NCBI GenBank assembly: GCA_963971225.1
Contig: OZ020267.1
Coordinates: forward strand, 95,531,648-95,595,647
Origin: Melieria omissa
Taxonomy: Eukaryota > Arthropoda > Insecta > Diptera > Ulidiidae
Direction: 5' to 3'
Length of the DNA: 64,000 bases
Shown here: positions 1 through 12,400 of the stretch, piece by piece
How positions within the stretch are numbered: position 1 is the first letter of the stretch
How the letters are laid out: each line of letters begins with the position of its first letter
Notes under the pieces: model-generated
What the model was told of the DNA's origin: nothing
Databases searched by the model: none
The model's input: only the letters and a program-made list of their open reading frames with translations
Made by a program: the position numbers and the translations under genes

Positions 1-2877
1 AAGTTCAAAATAGAAAATTTATTAAAAAGGAGAGAATTTTCCTCTTTCATTTGATCATCATCATTGCAATACCGCAAATATTAAAAAAAATATTTGAAAT
101 GTGTATGTATTTAAAATTGTAAAGTCCTTTAAGAAGGTTTTTCGGTCAGAAAATTAAAAACTGACTATGCCAGGATACTAAAAATGACCTCTAGTTTCAC
201 GTCTATATCAACATTTGGATGGGTCTCGGCAAAAAGAAGCAATTGTTTCGCACGGTGTAATGAATATACAGTTGGTGTTTTCACTCAGTGCATCATAACT
301 TTGTAATTTTTCTTTCAATTCTATTGATGTTAGGCTTAATATTTGCTCAAATAAGATATCTTTCATCTTCGATTTAAAAACCTGAGGAGATAATTTATTT
401 TATGTATAAAAAAAACATTGGAAAGTGTATGATTTTTTAAATGGTTCGAAAAATTCACTTTTTTACAGCTTTCACCGTCAGTAACTTCCCCAAATCTCAT
501 TTGATTTGGACAATCTGTATATCGCTGGAAAGACTAAGATATTATCTTCTGACCGACGGACAACTTGTGTTAGTCGGATGATTCGAGACGAGATATATGT
601 TCATAACTGAAACAACAGGGAAAAAATGGAAAGACTGCGAGGAAAGTATACATAGAACATCTCTGCACAAGTCCAGCAATATAAAGAATTAATTTCCGGT
701 TTATGGAATCATACTTTCTGAGTTGCCTAGGGGACCTGAAAGAGACGCGACTAATAAATCGAATACCATTAATAAGAGCTCATTGGTTCTTGAACGTGGG
801 AAGCGACAAGAAGGGAAACCTTGTGTAGTAACAAAATGTAGTGATGACTCTAACCTACCTACCTTACGATCCATAAGTTTTAAGAATGAGGTTAGTAAAG
901 CTGCAGAAACAATGAGACCATTGTCGAAGATCAAACATTCACATCGATGAGTTTAAGTTTTGAATATGAGGTTCTTAGCGACGCCATTTTTTTCGAGGGT
1001 TTTTTGACACAACGATTTTATGTCCTTATCATTCTTATCACTCAATGCTATACACAACCAGAAGTTAAGTTAGAGGGCATGTACCGAGCCACTACACTAT
1101 ACATTCTTCATCTATCTGCAAAGTATTTGTAACTGCTACCTCCAGCCGGTATTTGACCCAATTTCAGCGCGCCACAGCCTGCTTTTGCGTCAGCTCCCGG
1201 TTTGGTCAATTAATTTGGACGCCTTTCATTTCTCAGCCAAAAGCCCAACAGCGTGGTGTAAAACGTTCAAGCAATTTCACCACACGCGCACAGCCGCACC
1301 GCCAATGCGAGTAAAAAAAAATTGCAAATATTTATTAGCTAACATTTTCCGGCATTTCAACGTCGTTGCTCCACATACGCAACGCGCCAGCCAGTCCCGG
1401 CCTGGGGCGCAACAGCATGCAGCCCGAACCTGTCTTGTTCAACTGCAACAAGTGGTAGAATCGCCGCACACAGTCGCGAGAAACAACTGTTTTGGCAGAT
1501 GGCCGCCCCTGGCCAGTTGGTGGCCGACGCGTATCACTGTCAGCACAGAATTGTTGTCATACTTTTACCGCTCGCCGAAGAAGAGAAACACCATTCAGCT
1601 GCAATAATAGCGGTGCGTTGATTTTTGGTGTGAGCGACCAACTGGCAAACGGCCAACCGGCTGGCTGCAACTTTTGTAACAAATAACAAGTTATAACGGT
1701 TATACGTGTTTGGTTGTTTTTGCCGCCTAGCACTTGGATTCGAAGTGCAGCCGACAGAATTGCTAAACCAAGTAAAATAAAAGCGTTGAAAAATATACAA
1801 CGAAAACAACAACAACAACCAAATATACAATCAGCAACTTGCGGAAGAACTCGAATGTAATATGCGACACAGAATGACCGCAATTTATTATGTTGTCAAA
1901 TGTTAGTTAGGCCGGCCGTCCAAGTGGCTCGGACACTTAACCGGTTGGGCGGGTGCACGGCCTGGGTGTTGACGCTTGCATGGTGTTAATGTGATGGCGT
2001 AGGCAAATGAAGATGGCTGGCAGTGGCTGGTGCCAATTGGCGACTGTTGGCCGTGTGCAGTGGCGCTGAGCTCGACCAAAGAAAATTGTTTGTTTAATAG
2101 TTTACTGGAATTCTTTAGATTTGTGGGAATATATTCACATTTATATTAAATTCTGCGCTCGAAATTACCAAATACTGCAGTGCCTTTTTGCCTTCTTCTC
2201 GGTATAAAATTTTTTAGCAAACTGCCCAGTTAAATAATTACTTAATTGTCGCAAGCCGTCTTCCGGCAATTACTTACTACTTTTTGCAATTTTAACATAA
2301 TACAAAAGTCAATCGAATAAAGTACAGAAAATGCTGTCGAATTCCGCTGCTGCCGCCTGTCAGTTGCGCTCGAATGCAAATGACGAATTGTCGGTGAAAC
2401 CCACTGCCTTCAATTCGCAACAGCAAATTCAATAAAGAAAACTGAAAAAACAGTGCATTGAATAAAGGGGGAAAACAGCAACGCAAATGGGCAACAAGAC
2501 AGACCATTAAAAGACAACAAAGAAATTTATTTGACATGCAAAGTTATGCAAAAAAGTAGCGAGGAGGAAAACGCGTGGCGTCGAAAAGGAAGTCGGCGTA
2601 AGAGTGGCAAAAGGTAAAGACTTGACGACGCCAGAGCCGAAGACAGCACATGCTGGTAGTTAGTAAAAATGTGTTTGGGGCGCGTGCGCATGCGCAAAGT
2701 CACCCAACTATTTGGCGCACGTTGTGCACGGTGCGCCACATCGGAAGCCGAACAATTGATAGCTTTGTTGTTCATTTTAATTGGCTTTGTTGTTGCTATT
2801 GTGAGACAACGCAAAATTGTTTACACTTGAATGAGGTTAAGCGAAGCGTTAAACAAGAAAAATAAATGAAAAAAATT
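1..2877. other. Gene-free stretch, no supported exon
   Basis: I see no exon with convincing protein similarity or splice context here. The first 1.1 kb is AT-rich. Positions 1140-2860 are richer in G+C and contain CAA runs (about 1805-1820) of the kind common in fly untranslated and regulatory DNA. Several open frames of 60-140 codons exist on both strands, but their translations are low-complexity or unlike any family I know. It could be intergenic or part of a long intron. Confidence 0.5.
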
Positions 2878-3053
2878 AATAGATAACAAAAAATTTAATA
2901 AAATTGTAATAAAATTTAATACAAATTTTATAGAACAAAATAAATAAAAAATAAAATATAATATATATAATAAATATATATAATAAAAAATTAAAATAAA
3001 ATAAAATAAAATAAATTAAATAAAAAAAGAAATGAAATAAATTAAATGTTCTA
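2878..3053. repeat. A/T simple-sequence tract (TAAA/TAAAA-type)
   Basis: Almost only A and T, built from taaaa, aaat and atat words, ending in a run of aaataaaataaaataaaat. Typical slippage-derived AT-rich microsatellite DNA of fly intergenic regions. Confidence 0.8.
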
Positions 3054-3177
3054 ATGTTCTAAATGTTTGCGCGGTGACCGACAGAAAAAAATAAGGCAGG
3101 TTTTTGGGGTGAAGTGTGTGTACACGCTAGTGTGAAAAAAACGTGTGCACGATTTGCTTGGTTCTTATAGACTAAAT

Positions 3178-3292
3178 AGGCTGCTAGGTGCAGGCGAATC
3201 GTAATGCTGGGCGCAGGCGAGTCGTGGTAGTTCTTTGGTTACTGGGTGCAGGCGTGAGGTAGTGTTCGGCGCAGGTGAGACCTAAAGCTTTA
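3178..3292. repeat. Four degenerate copies of a GGGYGCAGGCGAG unit
   Basis: The word ggtgcaggcgaatcgt recurs four times in about 105 bp as variants: ggtgcaggcgaatcgt, gggcgcaggcgagtcgt, gggtgcaggcgtgaggt and cggcgcaggtgagacc. Spacing is 23-36 bp. It is more G+C-rich than its AT-rich surroundings. No open frame spans it convincingly, so it looks like a small decayed minisatellite. Confidence 0.6.
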
Positions 3293-3361
3293 AGGAAGCA
3301 CTTTACAAATGAACTCATCGCACACTACTAGTTTGACCATACTTTCAACATTATAGTGTCC

Positions 3362-3440
3362 AGATAATGTACGTTCGTGCAAAAAATCTATAATTTGTCC
3401 ACATAATGTATGACCTTGTAAAAAATCTATAATTTGCATG
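3362..3440. repeat. Two-copy direct repeat, about 40 bp
   Basis: Both copies begin ataatgtayg and end aaaaaatctataatttg. Copy 1 lies at about 3365-3400 and copy 2 at about 3402-3440. They are head to tail with a few substitutions, indicating a local tandem duplication. Confidence 0.65.
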
Positions 3441-5384
3441 TCCAAATTTGATCGCATCAGTTGTTAAAATTAACTACGACTACTACCAATTTCCGAATAA
3501 ATTTCCCACCATTCATACATCTTTCTGCATCATTAAAATTTTCTTCTTATTTGTCAAAAAAGCAACTGACTTTTAAATTTGATCGAATGAAATTACCTGA
3601 ATATTATTGTATCATGATAAAAATTATGTATTCAAAATATGGTAGAAAAGTTATTGAAATGCAATGAAAGCAAATAAGTTTCTGACCATATATGTAATAC
3701 TTCTATATTAACATAGCACTAACCTATCTTCACAATGTGTTTTCATTCGGAAATCAAAGGAAGACAAGCGATGAGACAGAAAACACGAAATTTTGTGAAT
3801 ATATTTCTATGCGTGTATACATGTGTTCTTCTGCACATGAACAACTGTCAAACTGCTCCTGGGGCGGTTGAAGACATTTCAGTTAATTTCGACAACTTTT
3901 TTTTTCCAGTCAATTTTTTTCCCGTCTGAACGCACCTGACTTTTTGCCACTTTTGATATATGTAAAGGTACATTCGTTTATACGTTTTCTCGCTCATATT
4001 TCACTATTGCTGTACTGTGATGTTGGGGAATGTACCTTGAGCTTAGTGCCAATATAGAAGTACTACATATATGTTTCTGACGTTTATGGTCTAATAACAA
4101 AAGTGTGCTTTCGTTGTTCGCCTAGTTAATTTTAGTTTTTTCAGGTTCACATGAGCATATTCTGGCTAACATGAACATTTTTAAGGCCCCACTTTACAAG
4201 TTTAAAAGCTCGTACCCAAATGGAAACACTTGCGTATTCCTAATTGATAACGATATACATAAATAAAAACGCAAACAAATTTACAAAGTTTGTGTGTTGT
4301 TTTCAGACTCTTCCACGCAATGTAAATGTTTATTTTAGTTTATTAAGATTTTTAAAGTTAGGCAAATTTCTAATATGAAAAACTACTCATACATTTGCAG
4401 TTTGTTTGAAATTAGTATGAAAGTTTTTGTCATAAAAAACATAAAGTAAACAAACCCTATAACTTTTGACAGAGCTGTCAGCTGGACTGTCAGTCGAAGC
4501 AAATGGTTTTAACGTAATGGAAAAAAATGTGATTGCAACTTCCGAAACAAGCGCTCAAGGTAAAAAGTTGCCATTTACGTGATATGATTTTCAGAAAGTA
4601 GTTGTAGCAAATCTCCTTAAACTCAAATAAATGTTTGTCAACATAAACAACAAACATTTTTTTTTACATCAGAAACCAATTCTTCCACTTAAAATAGCCC
4701 TGTAAAATACCCTGTAGTTGACGTCTAAAATGTTATCAGTAAAAATACGTTTGACTAAGTTTAAAAGATTGAAAAACGATTTTTTTCAATGAGCAATTTT
4801 TAACGACCAATACGCTGCGTCAACACTTTTCACTTTTGTTTAAATTTGGTTAAGTACAAAATTCTTCAGTGCTTTACTCGTCACTTTCGAGCATAATATG
4901 AAATTATTAACAGCCAATATAAAATTTGTTGTTTGCCAAAAAGGTACAACAAAATGCGGACATTATGCTAATGCGACTTTTTTACGCATTTGTACACACA
5001 TACATAGCAGAGAGACACAGTTCAGCCAAAACTGGCAGCAAAATATAGTCACGAGTTCTATTTGCTACAAAGAATTCACTTTCATTGCTTTTTATGGCGG
5101 CTGGAAGCACTGAAACGAAAATTACCCCATTACATTTACAATTTCCGACAGTGCAATGCATCGCACGCGTGTGCGGCTCTGACCGCGCCAGATATTAAGC
5201 GTTTGACATTTACAACTGCCGTCTGCTGGCGCTGATGAAATCGAAATGTAGCATCACTTTCTTCTTCACCTTACTTCTTCTGGCATTTTGCGTGCTGTGC
5301 TGGTGTTGTTCTTCTTAGCCACTGGCAACTTTGAGCTATTTCCACTTTGATGTAATGAGAAGGCCAGCGTAACCGCCTAACGTC
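3441..5384. other. Gene-free stretch with one weak mini-exon candidate
   Basis: AT-rich DNA. At 4517 a short ATG frame runs 14 codons into a GT (gcgctcaag|gtaaaa), preceded by paired ctgtca words, which looks superficially like a first exon. The nearest downstream acceptor leaves only a roughly 35-bp intron and then an immediate stop, so I do not call a gene. Nothing else is recognised. Confidence 0.45.
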
Positions 5385-5392
5385 AGCAGTAA

Positions 5393-6102
5393 GGCATTCA
5401 ATCCCGAGCATTTTTGATACCCTGGGATTTCGGGATTTAAAATTGTCAATCCTGAGCTCCAAGGAATTTTTAGAATTTCGTTGCGTGTAACTTTTTCAGC
5501 AGAAAATTACAGAAGCTAGTCAAAATGTTTTTATAAACTAATATTTTTTTTGTTAAGCTGTTGTTTTTATGAAACGAAACAGTATTTTGTAGGAGTTGTT
5601 CTATATGAAATTCGTATAACTTGCTCATATATGTATATAGCTTGTACTCATCTGTTGTAAGCAAAATACTTACAATAAATTCAAACCTGGTTTGTAAAAA
5701 TCAGAGGTATGGTTTAGTGGCCAATTGTTCACTTTGTGAAGTTCTATGAAAAAATACAAAGCCAAAAATTTGGTTGCTGGAGAAGGTGTAAATGACATTG
5801 CATCGTGTTCTAAGTTTCCGAAAGTGCTAAAAAATTGCTCAGAAACTGATGCTATTCTTAGATGGTTAACGCTAGTGGCCCACACCAAAACCATTTGAAA
5901 CCATATTTTGCGCAAGCAATTTTTGTATTTGGCCCCTTCCTGTTGGCGCCACTGGTTAACGCAAGCATATGTTTTTTAAGTATTTTTTATTTATTTCTTA
6001 TTTTATTTAATTTGTATTAGTTACTTGCCGAATTTCCTAACATTTAAAATTCTGGGAGCCGAGAATTCGGGATTCGGGATCACGGAATTAAATGCTTTAG
6101 TC
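5393..6102 (-). mobile_element. Decayed hAT-family DNA transposon
   Basis: The two ends are related inverted sequences. The left end reads ggcattcaatcccg followed by several ccctgggattt/cgggattt words. The right end, read in reverse, reads agcatttaattccg followed by cccgaatcccgaattc. The flanks agcagtaa (5385-5392) and agtagtaa (6103-6110) match at 7 of 8 positions, and an 8-bp target duplication is the hAT hallmark. The interior carries a hAT-like dimerisation motif on the minus strand. The exact termini are uncertain by a few bases because the end repeats have diverged. Confidence 0.6.
5670..5915 (-). pseudogene. hAT transposase C-terminal (dimerisation) fragment
   Basis: The translated fragment contains ASVSEQFFSTFGNLEHD followed by an LALYFFIEL-like hydrophobic stretch. 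This matches the layout of the hAT C-terminal dimerisation region, where S-x-S-E-x-x-F-S-T-x-G is followed some 25 residues later by an L-x-x-L-x-F-L helix. Only about 80 residues remain, there is no complete transposase, and the usual Arg and Leu positions after the FST-G motif are altered. It lies within the 5393-6102 element and is in the expected orientation relative to it. Recognition is by motif only. Confidence 0.5.
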
Positions 6103-6110
6103 AGTAGTAA

Positions 6111-9100
6111 CTGCCACCAGCCGGCGATTAAGTCGTTAAATGCTTTTAAACAAACAACAAATGTGAAGCAATTAACAGTTAAATTACGCTCACACTGCAC
6201 TTTTGCCGCGTACGACCACGGACTTTGTTTTTTCTATTTTTTTATACAATTTTGTTGATGTTTTGTGGGTTTTTTGCCACGTCAACTTTTTAACCATTTG
6301 TGAGTTTTCAGTGTCATGTTCTTTATTTTGTTTATTTTTAACATATTTTTCAAACTTTTTCTGTGCATTTGTGCGAACGCGTACAAAACATTGCAGTTTG
6401 CAAAACAGTTCTGCAGTTTACATAAAAAACAATACATTTGTTTGTTGGTTTGGTATTAGCAGCTCACTTTCGTTTTTGTTTTTGTTAGTTGTATTAGCTG
6501 TGTCAGCTATTCGCTTGTCTGTCTGTCTGCTTGTCTGTGCTCATACTTTGTGCACTGCTGGGGTGTTAGGCAGCCGCCTGCAGGCGTTTCACCACTTCGC
6601 CGCCTCACTCACTGTGAACTTTTTCTTTTTCCTCACCTGTCGGTTGGCGACGTTTTGCTTTTCACTGCCTTAAAAATGTTTTCAAAATCATTTAACAAAA
6701 ATTATGAACTGCTCTTTTTTTATTGCTACTTAATTTTTGGTACATCGTTGTTGTTGTGTTTTTAATTTTTAGTGTCGCCTTTTGTGCGTGAGACACTTTT
6801 CTTGTTTGGCTCGGTTTGTGTGGTGGCTGAAGAAAGTTTTCTGCTTTACTTGGCGTATTCGTTGTGTGTTCGTTGGTTGTGGCATCAATTTTGTTGCTTG
6901 GTTTTGGACACATGCGTTTGTCTGTCTGTCTGGCTGTGTCGAAAGCGGAAATTAAATCTGATAGTGGAGAATTTATTTGATTGATTTGATTTTCTTGTTA
7001 GTAGAAATATTTATGCAAATTGTGCGTTAGACGAATGGGGGGTTAAAAATCTAAATCGAGCTTGTAAGTGAAGTAAGTGTGGTGAGTAAGTGAAGGATAA
7101 GTGTATGAATTTCTTGACCACTTTAAATTTCTGTAAAGTCAGCTTAACTCGTTTTTTACTTTTGAAGATAAAGAAACAAAAAAATTATATGTTGTGTGCT
7201 CAAATTTTTAATTTAATGCTAATTTAGAATGCAGTTTTGGGAATTTTCTTGCTTTTGTTGCAATCCAACTAAATTTCCACTCTTTACTGGTCTGTCTTGA
7301 CCTAACGCTATAATAAATTTAAAGTTTATTCACAGATATTTTTCTGCTCACATATTTACTCGATCGTTAATAAAGAACTTGATTCTATGCTAAATTTTCG
7401 CTCCTTACTGTGCCCACTTGACTACCCAAACACTAAAAGCAGCATTAAAAAACTCCGAAATAAATCTACTCAACTTCATTTTCGACTAAATACCAGCGAT
7501 TTTAACAATTTCCACTGCGTACAGTTTGCTTCCGCTTGGCATAACAATAACTACAACAACAGCAACAAACACACGCATCTGCATTTCGATAAATTTCAAA
7601 GTCTGCATTGGCTGTTGAATTTTTGCCACATTCATTTACCGCTCAGTGTAAAAGTGGCAGGGGCGACGGCGAGCAGCGAGAAGTGCCTCTTTTCCACTGG
7701 CATACGCGGTTGTGCTCCAGTGAGCAAATGCTCCACATACTCAAACACAGTCACAGGTTTTTAGCGCTTTTCTGGCGCAGTGGCTACACCAACACAAACC
7801 AAAAAACATTAATAAAAATACTGAAAAAAAAATTATAAAAATGGTTACAATCAGCTTGAATAGTTTTTTTTCTTTTAAAAGCCAAATAAAAAATACGAGT
7901 GGTTGTTGCATGCAGCGAGCAGCGTTGGCAGTGGCAATGTCTGCGCACGCGCGCCACCATGGCACTTGGACGCGAATGCGTGAGTCATTGCTGCAATGTT
8001 GGTCACCGCCTGGGCAGTGGGTGAGTTCAAAGCGTGGGCGGATGTGTGGATTTGCGGCCATTTCCGGCTTTGTGACGAAAGCGTGTGCACGAAAAAGCAA
8101 TGAGAACCTCTTGTTGATATTATGTTTCTCGAATTGTCAGTGAACTTGGGTATAGCTTTTACAAATTGTTTGCCATCTACATTTGTAAATAATCATTAAA
8201 GTTGTTTGCTTAATACATGATGCGAGATAAGTTGTATTTTTGTCTCTGACGTTTTGCTAACCTTATCTGCATTGTAATCAATGTTCGCTTGGTTTTTATT
8301 AGAATATTAGCAACAGATCACACATATATACATACAAATATATAGCAATAACTATCTAATGTATAGTATATGAGTTTATGAAATATCGCGACAGTTGTGA
8401 ATAATCAGTTAACGCTTTATTAGGCGAAAGTTTGTTTTTCTTGTTATTATTGTCAATTTCACGCATTCTAAATTAGCAACAGTCTGGCAGCAGCGGCGGC
8501 GTTCCTGCTGACCGCGATAGGCTCATCTTTGTTAGGGGACTCAAAATATGAACAACTTTATGTAAGCGAAACACTTCATAAAACTCTCAACGTGGGGCAA
8601 TTATTTTCTAACTAAAATGGAAAAAACGTAGATTGGAATTAGAGAATTTTAAATGGAAATGTGGATACAATAAAAAAAGAAAGAGCACTCCGATGCAGAG
8701 GTACTGTGTCTCCCCAGGGTATAACAAATTCAAAAACATACATTTTGAAACCGAAAAATAGACCGAGTACGCAGAGCTCCAAAATTGGCGTAGGAGAAAT
8801 GACAGTATTTGTCAAATGTTCTCCTTGAACAGGGTGTTCTGCTGCAGCTTTAATTTAGAACAATGAAGTATGGTCAGACTATCAAAAGTAATAAAAAAGT
8901 AATTTTGAAAACCTAAAAACTGCATAATTTCAAATATTCGCATATGCCTGTTTTAAATGTTATATTATATTAGAAATTTAGAAGAAGCTGCAAAACAATA
9001 CTACTTACTCTTACTTGCAAAATACAACCATGCTCTTGGTAGATGCAAACTCTTCCTGTCATTCAAATTAGCGTATGTAATCAAAGAATTTTGGAGAAGG

Positions 9101-9234
9101 CTCTCCGTACCCAGTCCACTTTGTTTATTGAATCATGATTCAGATAAGTTCTAAATAAAAGACTTAACTATGACTTTGTACGCATCAATTAAACTAAGTT
9201 GTTCTCTACAAATATGTACATAAAATCTGAGTGA
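6111..9234. other. Gene-free stretch, T/C-rich in part
   Basis: Positions 6190-6960 are strongly T-rich on the plus strand with short tctg/gtct repeats (about 6512-6540 and 6912-6935). Around 7540-7580 there are CAA/AAC triplets. Open frames of 60-156 codons occur but are dominated by Phe, Leu and Ser from T-rich sequence and look non-coding. No exon, RNA gene or transposon end is recognised. Confidence 0.5.
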
Positions 9235-9440
9235 ATAAACAGTCTGGTGACATCGGCTGCGAGACGTGGTAAGTCTGTTTTAAAAGCATGTCAAAGCAAT
9301 TCAAGAGTTTACTATTTCCTGCTCAAGCCGAACGGAAATTAGTTTTCTTCTAATATTGCTAGCTTCGGTTGGGGTTCGAATATGAGGTCAAGCGTCGCAA
9401 CAGAATCACGGTGCAATGCACTAACCAATTACGCATCGGC
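9235..9440 (-). mobile_element. Possible tRNA-derived SINE fragment
   Basis: On the minus strand, positions 9425-9375 carry an A-box-like word (tgcgtaattggttagtgca) and, about 50 bp on, a B-box-like word (atattcgaacccc). This is the spacing of an internal RNA polymerase III promoter. The sequence does not fold into a good tRNA: the T-stem and acceptor pairs do not match. It continues for roughly 140 bp without resembling a tRNA, which is why I favour a decayed SINE over a tRNA gene. The end at 9235 is a guess. Confidence 0.35.
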
Positions 9441-12400
9441 GGATGCTACAATTTGTACTGCCTTTTTCAAATAATGTCGATATTCCTTCAAAATGAACAT
9501 TAACTTTACCTGTATTAAACTAACCTTTTAATAAGTATTCAAAGAACACACCCTTAAAGCTTTTACTTCAAATCTGTTGGCATTAAGACTAAGCAAATCG
9601 CATTTAGCTTACAACACTTTCATTGTTTTTTATAAGTTTGTAGTACCTTATTTCCCATATTAAAATACAAAGTGGTTGTGTGCAATTTGGCAGTCTTCTT
9701 TTGGACAGAATTTAGGATCAATGACTTACAAGCAAGAAGAACATAAAATATAGTCAACAAAACGAATATTTTGTGTTAACAATCTGACTTGGAAAACTAT
9801 AAGAATCGACTTTGTGTTGGTGTTAATAAACTGCGCTAAAATCTAAAAACTTGATGAAGTCATTGTGAGTGAATAAAATGAAAAAATTTATCTTTTCAGA
9901 TGCAGTAAATTATTTTTGGCTACTTTTACCTCGATTAGCAACAAATATGCAGTTAAGTTTCTCAGAAGGGAAAATGTTTATGCATTGGTGAAAACACCTA
10001 TCAAGACCTGTGTACATAATTAATTCCTGTGCGGCCTAGGTCACAGCTATCGTCACAATGTAACGTAGAGATAGCAGCTGTACATTTGTGTACTATTTGC
10101 TTGCCGCCACAGCAATATTTACGTTTTGCTTTGTGTTGCTGGCTTATCACCACGTAAAAGTATGCGATAAGCAAATCGTTGATGGCCACATAACTGCCCC
10201 AACTGAAAGCAAGAAAAACTAGCCGGCTTTTGGTTCTTATTATTGTTTATGATACTATTGTACTTTTATCTGCAAAATTGCGTACAGTGAGCGTACATAG
10301 ACTTATGTGTTTTTGTTGTTAAAGTAAATACTCACAAGTATATTTCTAAAATTAAACATTAAATATTTTACTAGTCGGGATGTTCAAACCTACTCTACTC
10401 GTATTTGCCCGCAGTTCTTCGGGATGTTTTTTTGTAGCTATTACGTCAGCAAATAACGTCATATATAATTTCAGGAAATTAGTTTGTTGGGTGTTTCCAA
10501 TGCACGAAAACAAACAGAATTAGGTTAAGACCGCAGCATTGCATAAGCGGGCCGTCTGCTGGCGGGGCATGCGCGCTGCATTTGAAATCATAAAAAAAGG
10601 CACAAATATATATGAAAACGACAGAGAAACATTTACATTATTTAAGCTGGCATTTTCACTTTCAAGCACGTCGTCGGCGATAAGATCGTCGAATCGCATG
10701 CTCAGCAATGCAACGCACAGCCGGCTGGATGCGACGAAAATACCAAACAGTTTGGCTAAAGCAGAAATGAAATCAAAAGTATTTGCATGAGCTCTACGTG
10801 AGCTCCGCTAAAATCCGCAAAAATACTGTTTGCCTCACTAATTCGCAGTAGTCGCCCGATACGCAAACGCTTTTTGTTATTGTTTTTGAGGTTAGTTTTT
10901 GTAAGGTTAGTCCACCTCGGGGGATTGTAAGGCCAATATACCCTAGTATTGGTGTCCATAGTTCGGACCACTTTTCGAAGAGAAAATAATAATAAAATAC
11001 TAATAATCATAAAACACAACTTCACAAACAACAAGTAAAGAAAGCTTATCCCTCGGCATCTGCCTTCCAGAAAAGTTTCGAGAAAATAACAAAAGTACTT
11101 CTCAATTGGTATGAATTGTGTGGCATTTGCATTTATGTATGAAATTTCTAATCTTACTCTCAATCATCTAACTTAAGTTGATGAAGGCTTGTAAACTCCT
11201 TGAAGTTAAGGAAACAATATGAACATTTTAATATTAACCACGACCATTTGATTGTTTACGTATGTTTACAATTTTGAAAGAGTATAGCAGGCCCCCTTAA
11301 TGTGACTATAAGACTATAAGAGTTATTACTGAGTTATCGAGATTGAAAGATTTTTGAGAGATTCAATACGGATATTGAGATTTATGTAGAAAAAAAGCAC
11401 CGAAAATTGACATGGCCCATTTAGCTGCAAGTTATGTTTGAATCTAACAATTTCAGTCGCATTTTTGTAATGTTCTGGCTGTATATATTTTCCATTCCAA
11501 CAAGATCGAATCTTGTTTAATCTTACTAGGTGCTCTACTGTGGTATTTTGTCATCTAGTTACATAATCAAAAATCAAAATGCCAATGCTACATTCGTTTT
11601 TCGCTTAACTTAAGTGTCAACAGAGCTCATTAGCGGCTCTGCTCCGCTCGCAACTCACAGGGCAGTCGTATAAACTGCTACTTGAATTCATAACTCGTCG
11701 AGGTTCTCAGCGGCCATGATTGAGCGTTTTAATTTCACTGTTAGTTGCAGCTTTTTTGCCTACGCTTCCCCCAGTTCGCTTTTCGCAGCACGTTTTTATC
11801 TAAGTTCCCATCTTTTTTGCCCGCCACCGCCTTTGTGATTTTTCAGTTTTGCTTTCATCTTGCATTGTTTGTCACTGATGTTGTTGTTGTCATTTTATTA
11901 ATAAAACGAAAATAGGGCGAATGAGCGGGGCGCGGCACGAGTGGAGCAGAAATTAATTCTTTTCAAATGATAAGCGTTATATGATGTCTTCGGTAGCGCG
12001 CTAGTTGGGTTGGCTGACACCCAGCCCGGGCGCATGACAGCGGCATTAACATCAACATTAATGGCAACAATGTGTATGGGGTAAAAGCAGCATCACTCAG
12101 CCAACGTCAACATTAAACTCGGCGTAAACAACGGCGCAGCCGCGGCATGTCACCAGTGAAAGTTTGAGTTGTATGTACGGTTGACAATCGCTGCAACAGT
12201 CGCTCTGAGCGGCACAGCTTCATCCCATACACACATGCAAACAAGTGACTGTTTGCTGTCATTTCTATGGCTAGAGACCTAAACTTTTGATTAAACAGTT
12301 ATTGGTGTGTCTGGCTGCTTTACCTTTCCTTCTAACACGGCTTAAAGTGACTTGAGCGGCTTTTGTCAATTGTCAGGCTAACAACATGCGTGCGTGTGTG

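Noticed and set aside
701..950. Overlapping 75- and 77-codon open frames on opposite strands
   Set aside because: No domain, no splice context and no composition shift; opposite-strand overlap is typical of chance.
4517..4645. Mini-gene starting MEKNVIATSETSAQ
   Set aside because: The only nearby acceptor gives a roughly 35-bp intron, too short for a fly intron, and a stop follows at once.
9361..9440. tRNA gene
   Set aside because: Promoter-like boxes are present, but T-stem and acceptor stem do not pair; listed as a possible SINE instead.
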